Assembly (NCBI GenBank): GCA_022496185.1
Contig: WTXG01000005.1
Coordinates: 967,471 to 1,031,470 of the forward strand
DNA: 64,000 nt
Direction of reading: 5' to 3'
From: Multifurca ochricompacta
Lineage: Eukaryota > Basidiomycota > Agaricomycetes > Russulales > Russulaceae
This document shows positions 45,956 to 63,119 of the stretch, piece after piece. Position 1 is the stretch's first letter, and the number at the start of each line of letters is the position of its first letter. The translations under genes were made by a program, and so were the position numbers. Under the pieces are notes generated by a model. It was given only the letters and a program-made list of their open reading frames with translations. It searched no databases and had not been told where the DNA came from.

Positions 45956-48900
45956 ATGTCGACTATGTCAACAACCCCTGGAAAAATAAGACAATCTGCG
46001 ATACCCACTCCAGGAAAGACAAGTGGTTTACCAACTCCCGGACGCTTACGTTCTGCTTCCGTTGCCTCTCAGCAATCCAGCCTATCCAGCCTACCAACAC
46101 AAGAATCCGACCCCATGTCTCGTGCCTTCGCTGATGCGATTAAGGCAAACGATCCCGCTCTGCACAGGACTGGCCGCATCAGTGAACCGGGAAATTCATC
46201 AATATCTCCAAAGGCGCCGCTCCCTTTTCTTCCGCAGTCTGGTCGCCGGTCCGTCACGGGAAGACCATCTTCGGCCGCATCCTCTTCTTCAAATGCCGGG
46301 GCGACCCCTGCACGACATACCCCTGCGACACGCACCAAGACCCCTTCAGTCCGCCCACCTAGCCGTCAGTCCGATACCTTCATCCGAAGTTCCAGTCGCA
46401 CGGGCAGATCTTTTGAAGTGGGGGACAACGTCAGGATAGAGAGCCTTGGGTTTGAAGGGACCCTTCGATATTTAGGGGACATTGACGGGAAGGCCGGTCA
46501 ATGGGCTGGCGTTGAGCTTGGTGGTGGGTTTGCGGGGAAGGGAAAGAATGATGGGAGCGTAGATGGGTGAGTTGTATACATACTCAGATGGACTCGATCC
46601 CCTCGGCTTTCACAACACTTCCTGTCAAGTTGGGATACATCCTGCTCCCGTGGGCGGATAAAGGGTTGTTCTCGATGTTTATATTTCCCGTCGGCTTATT
46701 CCGTTTAAAGCCTGTATGCGCTGACGTCTCCCGTTTTTCAGAAAGCATTATTTTGTATGCCCACCAAAGTGTGGCGTATTTGTAGCTTCTGCGAAACTTT
46801 CTGCCCCTACTGTAGGTGTTGGTGCTATTTCGCGGCCCTCAAGCGTTGCGTCGTCGAGGGGTGGTCGTGTTACCCCTTCTTGTTCCTCGGGGCATATTAC
46901 CCCCTCAAACTTCACACGACATACCCCATATTCTAATGGACGTGTCACGCCCGCCTCGTCCACAACTCGCGTACTTCCGGAGGCTGTAACACCTTCCGCG
47001 CGTCCTCGAGTCAAGACGACCACGACCCCTTTCAATGGTAAATAGTCGTCGTGTCTTGCACTCCGCTTCATGCTCATTCTGTCAGGGATAAAACGAAGTG
47101 GGAGTCGGACTCTGGAATCTACAAGCCCCACTGGGCAGTCATCAGGTCGAACACTTGCAGCCGCTAGTCCAACACGGTTTAATGGACCTATATCTCCACA
47201 TACAGGCTCTACTTTCTCAAATCTTGGGTCTCCCTCTTTAAGGACCCCTAAGTCTAGTATGGCAGGGCGTGGTTCAGGGATTGGTGTTGGTTTTCCATCG
47301 ACAACGCCTACAAAAAACCGTACACCCTTGCTCACACCCAAGCTCAGAATTCCTAGCGCAATCGCTATGCCCCCCCCACCGTCTCCTGCCTCTGCTACCT
47401 CTTTTGGTCGCGCCGTCTCGCTGAACGACTACACATCCGATTCTGAATCGTATCACGACGCTCTAAACGCATCTGATATACAATCCAATGGGAAGGCCAT
47501 CCAGGACAAGATTGCGAGCCTTCTCTCGGCACGCAAGGCACTTCCAGCTGACATCAGCACGACGTCCCCTGTAACATCCGCCCTTGGTGAGCTGGACGGA
47601 GGAACACCTCTCCGTGACCGTGTAACAGAGCTGGAGGCCGAAAATCAGCGACTGAATATCCTAATCAGCGGCCTCCAAGGGGAGGAACTCGAACAGAGCC
47701 GCCGAACTAATAGCATGCGGGAAGACCGCGACCAAGCGCTTACCCGCGTTGCCGAGCTGGAAACATCTGTCAAGTCTGTTGAGCGCAACTTGCATGATAG
47801 AGACCTTAAAATCGAGGTACTTGAACGCTCCTTGTCAAACACCTCAGCGGATACGGAAAAGGCGCGTGCTGACGGCGAAACGCGCGTGCGCAACCTACAA
47901 TCGCTATTGGATGACAAGGACGCTTTATTATCTAGTTTGAAAGAGTCACTCGCGCTGAAGGAGGGCGCTGAGACAGAAACACATGCGCTCATTATTGCCA
48001 AGGATGCGGAAATAAACCTACTGGAGGCACGTGTAAAGAAAGGATATACCGAACTTGAGGAGGAGCGCAAGGAGCTCGGAGGTCAAGTTGACGCGCTGCG
48101 TCATGCAGGGCAGGTATGCCCTCGAAAGGTATCATATTTGACCGTGCGCTGATGTTCTTGACAGGAAACGATAGCTTTGTACGAAGAGCGGTTGAGCACA
48201 GCCGAAGCTAAGCGTTATGAGATGGAGGATCTGATAGGATCGCTTCGGGAGCAACTACGAAGCCAGGCTCAACCACCTTCTCCCGCCTCTGCCGCTCGAC
48301 ACCTTTCCTCTGCTACACAGATCGAGAACGAAGCGCTGAGGGAACAGGTTGTTCACCTACAGAAAAAGCTCACTTTGATAGAGGACATGCTGGAAGAAAT
48401 GCGCGCGACTGCAGAGAAAGATGAGACAGCAGTCCGCGAGAAGCTTCGGCGCTATAAAGAGAAGGAGGAGCTTCTAAGGCAACAAGTCGCTGAGTGCGAG
48501 TTAGAGATCACTAGGCTCGTCAAGTCGGAAAACAATGCCCGAGCCAGAACTGAAGAAGTTGGAGAGGCTCTGCGAGAGAGTACAGTTGCTCTCGAGAATG
48601 CCAGGGCCGAGATTGAAGGACTTCGCGCTGAGATCGCGGTAAGGAATCACACTGTTCTGGGAAATGCGGTAATGGACACCTTGCAGGATTTGGAAGGCAT
48701 CACGAGCCTTTCTTCTACTGACTCCGCAGACAAGCCCTCCGAACCAACTCAGCGTTTAACGGCGGAGCACACACGCTACACTGAAGAGATCGCGCGTTTG
48801 AAAAGTCAGCTCGCAGAAGCCACCGAGGCGCTTCAAGACGCGGATAACGATAGGACGTCTGGCCAGCTGCAGGAAACTATCGATCAACTGTTGACTAAGA

Positions 48901-50239
48901 AAGCAAACGTGAGGCACACCTTATATACCTGTTACAACCTGTTGCCATTGGGTTAATGAGTTTTCAGCTCGAGAATATTCAGACTGACTTGCGAGCTAAA
49001 CTCGCTGAGGAGATAAATGTAGCCCGTGACCTACGGGAACGCCTCGAACATAACCAGGTGGAGCTCGAGACAATGCGTAAAAAGGCCCACCGTGATGCAC
49101 CTGTCTCTGACGGTCTACAACAGTCTGGAAAACTATCACCATCTTCCATGCGGCACGATTCTATTCCAAGCTCAGTCCGCGAAGAGATAGCCGGACTTAA
49201 GTGAGCCCCGCATGGTCTGCCTCTACTTTCCTTGGACTCAAACCTATTCCTCCAAAGGCACATCATACAGGAACTGCAGAAGGAAAACGCAAACGCTGCA
49301 CATCAAAATAAACTCTTGGAGTCGGAGAATAAGCTTCTCTTATCAGAAACAGAGCAACTTCGCAAGGTCATTTCATCAAGCACTAATTACTTGCGGAGGC
49401 CATTAATGCAGACTTTCAGAGTATGGAAGCCTTGGAAGAAGACAGCATGAGGAGCAAGCTACCTCACGATGAAGTGAACCTTCAAGTCGATGGTTCTATA
49501 CCGCCCGGAGATGCAGTATCGTTGCAAAAGGCGTTACGTGAGATGCGAGCGCGGTACGAGGTGAGCGTAGTCCAATGTGTCTGACCCGGAGCTATCTCAG
49601 ATGCCTCCGGCGTCATAGATCGACCTTGAACAGCTGCGGAAGCGCCTGACAGAGATCGAGGCCAAGAGTGCGAGGACGGTTCATGATGTGCGGCTCCAAG
49701 TGTTTTATTTGACCGGCTACATGCTTAGATGTGATTTTTGGCCCAGCTTAATAAAGAGGTTGGCGAGCTGGAAAGTCTGATAGAGACCAAGGTGAGCGTG
49801 TTACGTTTTGTTCAATGAAACATAATGGCCAACAAGATGGCCATGCAGATTTATCGCGAGGTAATTTCGCTTATTATCGGGCACAGTCGGCAGCGCTGAT
49901 TGGTCGACAGGACGAGCTCGAACAAGAGATAGAACAGCTGAAAGAAAAGCTCGCACGCAATGAAAAGAAAAGTTCAAAGCGTGCAAACCAGATAAGCGGC
50001 TTGCTTGGAGCTGATTCACTGGACTCGTTGTCGATACGAATCAGGGAACCCTAGCCGGAGATGTGTGTGAGATCTGTGAGCAGCCAGGTCATGATATTTT
50101 TACGTGCGACCTACTACGAGGTGGCGCAGCACCTACTCCAGGTGATAAGGATGTGCCTCCCTCTGAGCTATACTGTGAGGACTGCGAGAATTATGGCCAT
50201 GTTGCTGTAGACTGCCCTCATTCTATGGATGTCTTTTAA
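45956..50239 (+). CDS. CLIP-170-type microtubule plus-end tracking protein (CAP-Gly, coiled coil, zinc knuckles)
   Basis: Binds microtubule plus ends and EB1/dynactin partners. The ATG at 45956 (MSTMSTTPGKIRQSAIPTPG) opens a basic Ser/Thr/Pro-rich segment, then a CAP-Gly domain: VGDNVRIESLGFEGTLRYLG, GKAGQWAGVELGGGFAGKGK, NDGSVDGKHYFVCPPKCGVF. The GKNDG groove motif is present. A second Ser-rich linker precedes a coiled coil of roughly 800 residues (47600-49980). The C-terminus has two CCHC zinc knuckles, CEICEQPGHDIFTC and CEDCENYGHVAVDCP, ending SMDVF (TAA 50237-50239), as in animal CLIP-170. Between 50015 and 50050 the coiled-coil frame and the knuckle frame differ by one base with no intron to explain it. 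The first zinc knuckle has the spacing C-x2-C-x4-H-x4-C. Confidence 0.87.
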
Positions 50240-50796
50240 CTCGATAGTTGATGTGATGTGATGGATTGGATGGATCTATATACCTACCTATACCTACTTT
50301 ATCGTCGGTCGGGTCACATGTTTCTCCCTGACTGCTGTGCTGTGTAATCCCCCAGCCTATATACCATATATAGTAATCGAGGAATTTCTGAAGCGTGACG
50401 TAATTTGTCGGAAATGACGTCAACGATTTTAGTACCCTAACTAGCATATCCGAGTCCAAGTCCTATGCAAAAGTTGCGGCTAAAAACGCCCCCCCTTGAG
50501 CAACAGGTCTGCTAATTAACTTAATTTTCTTTCTTTCTTCTTTATTGCTTGCTGACCTGTCTTCTTACCGTGCTGTTGCCTTATTCTCATCAGCCTGATC
50601 CTGATCCTGCACTGCTTACTACCCCTTCAAGGCTGGGCAGTACACCTTTCAATGATACAAAAATTGTCAATGCGGTGCACCTGAGTTTTGGAAACCTTTG
50701 AATTTGCCAGCAGGTTATCACCCGGATGTGAGGATGAAGAAAGTCCGAGAAAATGTTCCTCGACTCAAGCGTCGTGGCAGTGAGGGAAAGTGAGAG
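50240..50796. other. Intergenic region
   Basis: About 560 bp with TATATAC/TACCTA repeats (50275-50300) after the CLIP-170 stop and a C8 run (50490-50497). No gene seen. Confidence 0.35.
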
Positions 50797-51109
50797 ATGT
50801 CGCCCTTCGTCCTTCAGTCACTGGTGGTCTCGTCGGCCCCAGTAGGTTCCCATTAGCTTGACAACAACGCGCATTGATTAACCCTCCAGAGTGAATATTG
50901 GCCTTCTAGCTGGTGCCACTTATGCCTCTTATGCACAACCAAGGTTCCGTCACGACACTAAGATCATCGCATCGGCTGTAGCGGCTGCACTTGTGATTTC
51001 CACTGCTGAGAGTTACGCCAATGGAGCATATAGAAGAGCCCCTCAAAGCAAGGTAAAAGGAGAGAAGGCGATACAGAAAAGGGTTCCCCTATCACAACTG
51101 TGTTCGTGA
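50797..51109 (+). CDS. Small putative membrane protein
   Basis: The ATG at 50797 gives MSPFVLQSLVVSSAP. An intron of about 48 nt joins this to VNIGLLAGATYASYAQPRFR and HDTKIIASAVAAALVISTAE, ending at TGA 51107-51109 (about 85-90 residues). There are one or two moderately hydrophobic helices, no signal cleavage site and a basic C-terminus. The splice needs a weak donor (GTTCCC) or has a one-base frame error. A GTAAAAGG donor-like site at 51051 suggests the true C-terminus may lie in another exon. I do not recognise the family; a small mitochondrial or ER membrane protein is possible. Confidence 0.5.
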
Positions 51110-51740
51110 ACACGTGCAAAGAGCAGGTTCATTTAAGAGCTTCGTTAGACTTGGCAAGTCACTTTGTGTTTTGAGGGGGTTGACCTGGATCAACACCCTT
51201 TTTTTTTGGCGGCGGGGGGGGGGGGGGCAGTCCATGTCGGTGTTCTAGGTTCAGTAGGTTATCACGCGTAAGGCATTGGAATGAGCCAAGTTGGGATCGG
51301 CGCACCATTTCAGCAGCTTTAGCTAGTCTTGCCGCCCTGTGGGGAAGCGGAGTGTGAGCATCATTTGCACAATGAAGCGCAACTTGACTTCATGTCCACG
51401 AGTAGCGCTTCGACTTTCTGGGGTGCTATGAAGCAACATTTCCGTTGAAGTCCGTTCTGGTTTTAGTACCTACTAAATGATTTCACTTTTCTCATGGTAA
51501 CCTGTCACAACGGATGAGCATGCGTTTTGAACGAATAACAGATATTCAGGAGGGTTATTTATACACAAAAATATGGTGGGATCAAGTCGTCCCTTTGTGG
51601 TTGGAGGTTGAAGGTTGGAGGTTGAAGCACGCCACCTATGGGGGTGGAACACGTGATCTACAAACAAGTCTCACTCACACTCACGACACCCATTCCCACC
51701 AAGTGTGACGCGCCCTGCCCGTTGGAGGTTCAAGAAGAAC
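51110..51740. other. Intergenic region with T9 and G14 homopolymers; NIC96 promoter
   Basis: No gene seen. T run at 51199-51207 and G run at 51214-51227 with one C earlier. GGTTGAAGGTTGGAGGTTGAA repeats lie at 51603-51627, and CACGTGATC starts at 51650, 91 bp before the NIC96 ATG. Confidence 0.45.
51650..51655. promoter_or_regulatory. CACGTG E-box upstream of NIC96
   Basis: CACGTGATC, identical over nine bases to the site upstream of the pyroglutamyl peptidase gene. Confidence 0.35.
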
Positions 51741-54700
51741 ATGTCTTCCGACCTCTCTTCACTTTTAGCTTCGTCGAAAGCCCTCACATCGCATTTGAAA
51801 CGACAAGATTTGCCAAATATCTCTCTTTCCTTGGATCAGATAGAAGCGCAATCGCGAAGACTTCTTCCGCGCCAACCTGGAGCACCGACAGATGCAGGTC
51901 GCGCGTAAGCCATGAAATGAGCACGTATGAATAATGGTTAATGCGACTTTCAAAGAAATTATCTCCTTGCTCAAGCACACATCGATGCACCAGCTCTCGC
52001 CAACTCCATTGCGCACCTCAACACTTCCGCTACATTCCTACCATTGCAGCCTCTGCAAGACACCGACATTTCTGGTTATTTAAGACATGCGCACGAGCAA
52101 AATGTCATATCAACGATTGAGGAGGCACGCAGAGAAACCCAGGAAGAGTTTTATCGTGTTCTGGAGGATCGAAGTAGACGCGACTGGGAAGCTCGCAAGA
52201 AGCGAGTCTTTGAAGAGTTGGGTGGCCGACTGGGCGGAGACAGCGGGGCGTTGGTGTTGGGAAGCAAATTGCCGCATAGCAGAAGTTCACTTACGGTGCG
52301 TCGCCTTTACACGGATTTATTTATTGACCCTTTTGACATGTTTGCAGTTTAGCGCCGCTCCAAGCCCTAGCTCGCAAGTGCAGGGAAAGATGATGGCATA
52401 TGACCATGTCGTAGTCGAGCTGAATGCCGCTCGTTTGCGCGGCTCGTCCTTTCCCGTTGTCCACGCGTTTATTCAGGCGGCCCTTTCTCTCAATCCAGAT
52501 GTACGTACCTTTTAACGTTGACTGGGCCTTCATTTACTTTTTCCCAGCGGACGCATCAGATCATACAGATATTTCATATCCTTGCAAAAATAACTGGTGA
52601 ACCCCCTGGAATTCCGCCGCTCGCGCATGCAGGTGCACATATTTTAAATGCGCCGCCTCTCGAGCGCCGTCATGCTCGTGCACATCTCGGCGATCATGCA
52701 TCAAAGGAAGCTGTCGAGTTGAGAAAACAAATTGCATTGGGAGCGCGCGCAGCTCTCGAAGAACAGTATCTAGACGTACTTGAGCGCACGGTTCAGGCGC
52801 GTCCACTCGAGGCGCGTCTTGGTGGTGACCCGAGCATTGCGAACCGCGTGCGCGCTTTTCTATTAGTACGGTACTATCGCGGAGGAGAATGGCAGGATCG
52901 TATTGAGGTCAGCTCAGCGCAAGTCGGTTTCATAGGCACCGCTGATGAATCGGGTAGTTGGTCGCAGCTCAGCCCCTGTGGGCCAAGTTATTTTATCTCG
53001 TACGCACAGGACATGTGAGTGAAGCCCTCGATGAGGCTCTTGCCCATCGGCAAGCTATCGAGCATCGCGAGGACAGCTTTGTAGCTCACTTTCGTATCTG
53101 GGTGGAGTCCCCTGATCGTCGGTATGCCATTTTCCCGCGCACTCTTGTGTCTAACCATGCCCTGATTGTGAACTTGGTACTCAGTCTACCAAAACCCCAC
53201 CGGGATCACGTCCAGGCCATTTACAACGCGCATATGTTGCATTCGACAAGTGTTGACCCGTTCAAGCTCGCCCTCTATAAGCTCATGGGCAAGTTGGATT
53301 CGACGAAACGCACCGTTCCGCTTGTCACAGTAACGGCCGAGGATTGGCTCTGGTTCCAACTTGCGATGGCATGTTTATCCTTATGGGGATTTATTTTGCC
53401 TTTCTGATCGAACTTGTGCAGGTCGACGAGGACGAGAACACGGGCTTGCGTGGACTTGCGGAGGTGTTACTCAACTACGGAGAGCGCCATTTTGAAGGCG
53501 TGCCCGGGTCGAAGGGAACGCGAACCAGTTTATGGGCTGCTGTACTCCTTTCGTGCGGCGAGTTCGAGAGAGTGAGTGACACCACCAACAGGTATCCTTC
53601 CGGCATCAGTGATGACACTCACGATATTAGGCTGTCGCGACGCTCTGGGAACATCCAGAGACAGAAATCGAGGCAGTTCACTTGGCCATTGCCCTAGCCT
53701 ACCATGGTCTATTACGTGCGCCTTCACGTGCTGAGTCGTCAGATATAACACCTCGTGAGTGGGAATCGTCTATAAGAGTTCAGTCCTTGACACGATTCTC
53801 CCAGTCTCCCTTTCCTCTTCTCTCCCACCTGCTCTCAGTCTTTCGACACTTATATGGCGATATGTACGTCAGTTTGTGCGACTGGACGCCAAAGAGGCTC
53901 TGCAGTACGTGTACACGGTCACTCTGGGTGCGGATCAACCAGGTGGTATCGGCAAGGAACAGCTCGAACTCGCATGGGACCTTGTGCGGCGTGTCATTGT
54001 GCTTGCGAATACTGGTCCTGCGTGGGACGAGCTTATTGGGGGTTTCCGGACCGATGGGATGCGCTTCGTGTGTCTATTTCATCTGCCTGATACCTGCAAT
54101 CAGGTACTCACTGAGTGCAGACAGGTGTTATCGAGCAAGCGGCGCCGTTGCTTAAGTTAAGTGACACTCGTGAACTCAATGCAGAAATTTTTCTTCCCGC
54201 GGCGCGACAAGCAGAGGAGAGCGACCGTGTACTACAAGGAATAAAACTTAACAATCTTGCGGGGGAGTATACTACCGTCATCAGCAGCCTTGCTACCGCT
54301 CTTGGCACAACGTTGGCTGCACCAGGTGGGGGGGAGCGTGCCCGCTCACTTGAAGCAGCTGCAGGCGACATAATTCGGCACTACGAAAGGATGGGACGCG
54401 CCGCGGGGCGTGGGAGGGATGCGGTTGTGAAATTATTGCGTGTGAGGGAAGCGCTTGATGCGAAGGCTGATGGAAGGCTTGATCGGGCGCTGGAGGTGCG
54501 CACTCAATTTGACACCTTTCTGAGCACGCTGACGATTATAAAAGGTCATAGAGTCAACAGACCTTGTCCCGCTCGATGGCGATGTGGCGAAGATCAACCG
54601 GCGCGCGGAGGAATTCAAGGACTTGCATGATGCCCTGCAGCGCAACTTACAGACATACCTTCCACTTACAATGGATGCCATCGCTGGTGTCTACCAGAAA

Positions 54701-54916
54701 GTCAAAGCATCGAATGCGCCCGACGCAAGCCGGCAGATGGTACGTTCCGGTTCCGAGTTAATCGTGCATGAAGTCAACAATTTTTGGCCACAGACACTTG
54801 CATCGTTGAGGAAGAAATCCCGTTCTTTGATGGTTTTTGCTGGTATGCTTCGCTATCGTCTATCGCCAGATGTGTATTCGTATCTTGCACGGTTGGATGT
54901 CGAGGTCGCTCTATGA
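51741..54916 (+). CDS. NIC96: Nucleoporin NIC96/NUP93
   Basis: Scaffold nucleoporin of the inner ring of the nuclear pore complex. The ATG at 51741 (MSSDLSSLLASSKALTSHLK) starts an N-terminal coiled-coil region. The alpha-solenoid follows: AYDHVVVELNAARLRGSSFP, HQIIQIFHILAKITGEP, RPLEARLGGDPSIANRVRAF, PLWAKLFYLVRTGHVSEALD, HRDHVQAIYNAHMLHSTSVD, PFKLALYKLMGKLDSTKRTV, DWLWFQLAMVDEDENTGLRG and QFVRLDAKEALQYVYTVTLG. The C-terminus reads HEVNNFWPQTLASLRKKSRS and ends YSYLARLDVEVAL. About ten introns, one of which (53369-53421) has a GC donor. All exons join without frame breaks. Confidence 0.9.
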
Positions 54917-55251
54917 ATAACGCGCTGTAAATTTCTGGCAACCTGTGAGACTTAGATTGCAATTGCAGTAAGTTATGCATACCGATTGAGAAGTGACACT
55001 GTCTTCAATGGCCGGGATCCGGGAGACGGGAGACGGAATTTTAGTGTTATTCAGTTTTGTATCCTCACCGCTGAGCTCGTATCTTACACTTTTTAAAAAA
55101 AAAGAACTTTGGAGCTATTAACTTACTGAGATCATCCAAGCCGAATCATGAGAGAAAGATATGATGTTGAGGGGTTGTCTCCTTTCCATCGCTCATCTCG
55201 CTCATCTCATCTGTTTCCTGTGTTACTGATGTGGCGTCGCGTCATTTATGT

Positions 55252-55257
55252 CACGTG
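55252..55257. promoter_or_regulatory. CACGTG E-box upstream of SMC3
   Basis: TCACGTGA (8-bp palindrome) about 150 bp before the SMC3 ATG. Confidence 0.35.
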
Positions 55258-55408
55258 AAAGGGATTCACCACTATCTTTAGCAAGTTGCTCTTTACTTTA
55301 TACTTTGTGCTTGTCCTGTCAGAATTTCAGAAAACTCTCGCACAAAGTCATCAGAGCTTAGTTGTCTTGTCTCGCTCTCGTTTTTCCACACGGCACTGCT
55401 ATTTATCA

Positions 55409-60188
<4,780 letters not shown>

Positions 60189-63050
60189 ATGAACTACCTT
60201 TGGGGTGCCGTCAGCGCAATCAGTGTCCCGTACCAGTATTACAAGGATATTAATCCCGCAACGCTTACTGGGGCCATCGATGTTATCGTTATTCGAAGGC
60301 CTGGATTAAACGGAACCATGGAACTTGTTTGCTCCCCATTTCATGTTCGGTTCGGGAAGTGGCAAGTACTCAGGCCAACTGAGAAAAAGGTGAACTTGAG
60401 GCGTGCATCGGAGCAAAAGTTATTGACGCGCCTCCACCCTTTTTTTAGGTAGACATCGCCGTCAACGGGAAGGTTGTTCCATTTCACATGAAGATAGGAG
60501 AGGCAGGGGAGGCATTTTTTGTCTTTGAGACAGACGGTGACGTTCCGGATGATCTTATTACCTCTCCACTTCTTGAACCAACCCAGCCTGTTTTATCGGA
60601 TCCCCTGCCGTTGGGAAACATAGGGAGATTTGGTGCCCCAGACTGTAAGGGTGATTTTGCGGACGATGCCATGTCTCAGGAACCAGATTTCCTCGATCTT
60701 GATGCACCTTCCACTTCACCACCTAGAGATACCGCAACAAGCTCTGTCTCCTCTGACATATCACATACCTTGCCTGGAGCGTCACTCCCACATGCGACAA
60801 TTTTATCCAACCCAGAAGACGGCACAATGCCTTGGTCCGTCAAAGCAGGGAAAGGAACACTACAGAAAGCCCACTACAATTCCCTCTCTCCAGGCCCGGC
60901 TCCATCTGATGATTATTCTTGGGAGTGGGGTGGATTCCCTCAACGCTCACAGATCCGCGTGCAGTACCCCACCCTCCCTATTCCAGCCCCACTCCGGTCA
61001 GTAAATAACGCTGAGACCAATGAGCACCTCGCTACTGGTAAACCCGACGAATTTCAGCGCAGCAAAAGCCTTCCTCCAGAATTTGATTTACCAGAGCGAT
61101 CCTCGTCCACATTACAACAGACGCATGAACAGTTCCACAGGCGGGAGCCCTTGTCCGATGTCGAAACGGTCTACGGACATGGCATGGGTACGTCGGGTCA
61201 GGAGCGCAAGTCGTGGGTACGTTGGTGGCGCCGCGATAATGGACATGTGCAAAGTGTCGATGCGCGCGTCCTGCATCCAACCCTGAAGAGCGTTGCAAGT
61301 GCACCGTTTCCTGGTGTCAGTTGCGTTTTACGCTATTGCAGTTTCTGTGCTGATCATCCAAACATAAAAAGGAGGTGCAGAGAGCCACATCCATTGATGT
61401 GTCAACTCTAGAGGAGCGCGCGCGCGAACCTTCCGTCCTTTTGCTACCTATGTCTTTACAAACGCCTACAAGTGGGCCATCACCGCCTGTAGAAAGGCAA
61501 AAAGGTGGCCCAAAAGTGCGGTACGCGAAGACACTCAGGCTCACGTCGGAGCAGTTGGTAAGTAATAGATATCATCCTAAGATCGTGGCCCACATGCTAT
61601 CACAGCAAGCTCTCGACCTGCAGCCAGGGGCAAATACAATTACCTTTTCGCTCTCCTCGTCGGGCGTGGTGGCATGCGCTGCCCGCATCTTCATGTGGGA
61701 GCACACAGACAGCGTTGTGGTGTCTGATATCGATGGGACAATCACGAAGTACGTTTAGTAGCATCCTTCCCCAGACCGCGGCTAACTTTTGGCAGGTCTG
61801 ACGCTCTCGGGCATATGCTCACGCTAATCGGGCGTGATTGGACGCACCTCGGCGTTGCTAAATTGTACACTGACATCTACAAGAACGGCTATAAGATTAT
61901 GTATCTCACATCCCGTGCTATCGGCCAAGCAGATTCTACGCGCTATTATCTGCAGGGAATCAAGCAGAACGACTATCAGTTACCTGAGGGCCCCGTTATC
62001 ATGAGCCCGGATCGCTTGATGGCCTCACTGCATCGGTGAGCCGGGCGAATGGACAGTTTTATGGCTGTGACTAATGAAATGGTGCTGGATGGTGCAGCGA
62101 GGTAATAATGCGCAAGCCCGAAGTGTTCAAGATGGCCTGCCTGCGAGATATCCAGCGACTGTTTAGACCCGTCGCTCCTCTCCCTTTTTACGCGGGTTTC
62201 GGAAACCGCATCACAGACGCTTTATCATATCGCAGTGTGAACATTCCAAGCTCTCGAATTTTTACAATCGACTCGAACGGTGAAGTAAAAATGGAGTTAC
62301 TCGATCTGTTGGGCACAAATCTGAGTATGTGGCGAACTTCAATTCTCTTTCGACCTTGTGTAACGTGCTTCTAGATCTGTACAAAGTTACATTCACATGA
62401 CGGACCTCGTTGACCAGATGTTTCCCCCCCATAACGCAGAAGTGGGAAAGTGAATTCACCGACAACAACTACTGGAAGTCCCCTCTTTTAGAGTTCCCTC
62501 TCCCGGATTTAACACCACCTTCCCCTGCATTGAGCGCACGCTCGGACACGTCTAATCAGAGCGCCTTTGCACGACTGCGCAATTTCAGTCTGCGCAGCAC
62601 AAGCAGCAGTCGTTCGCGTTCATTTGTTCCATCATCGCCTATGGATACTAGGCGAGGGCGCGACATGGACACTACAGGCGCACACAGTCATCAAAGACAA
62701 CTGTCAAGCATCGAGCGACTCAGTAACGCGCTAGTCGGTCTCGCCAGCCGTAGTGTCAGCCCAAGCACGCCGTCTGCTCATGGATCAGAGTCAGAAGAGG
62801 ATCAATATTCACACAATGCTTCCGACCCTTACTTGGACGCCGTCGCCGTCTGAGAAAACGTAGCACCAGGAGTATGCCTGGTTCACTTCCTGGATCTAGG
62901 CCTTCATCCGATGAGGAGGACCTTGAGTTCGGGGTGACTGAAAAAGATGCAGACGATCCAGCGTCGGAACAAGTGACAGACGCTATAGAACAAGAGTTCG
63001 ATGACGACTTGTTTGCGGCGGGAGAAATGCAAAAAGTACCCTTCTTATAA
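60189..63050 (+). CDS. Lipin-type phosphatidate phosphatase (PAH1/Ned1-like), with two frame breaks
   Basis: Mg-dependent phosphatidate phosphatase making diacylglycerol at the nuclear/ER membrane. The N-LIP domain starts at the ATG: MNYLWGAVSAISVPYQYYKD, NPATLTGAIDVIVIRRPG, SPFHVRFGKWQVLRP, VDIAVNGKVVPFHMKIGEAG, EAFFVFETDGDVPDDL. A disordered middle follows. The HAD-like C-LIP domain has catalytic DxDxT in SVVVSDIDGTITKSDALGH, then IGRDWTHLGVAKLYTDIYKN, GYKIMYLTSRAIGQADSTRY, MSPDRLMASLHREVIMRKPE, FYAGFGNRITDALSYRSVNI and SYIHMTDLVDQMFPP. A Ser-rich tail ends EFDDDLFAAGEMQKVPFL (TAA 63048-63050). The C run at 62424-62430 is one base off for the FPPITQKW frame, and another one-base break lies at 62836-62850. 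As written, the protein would stop at 62853 in one frame. Confidence 0.88.
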
Positions 63051-63119
63051 AGGCTTGATATATTGTATGCCTACACTAATGCGGCGGAGTAGAAACATGA
63101 TGCGTCATATTCATTTATT

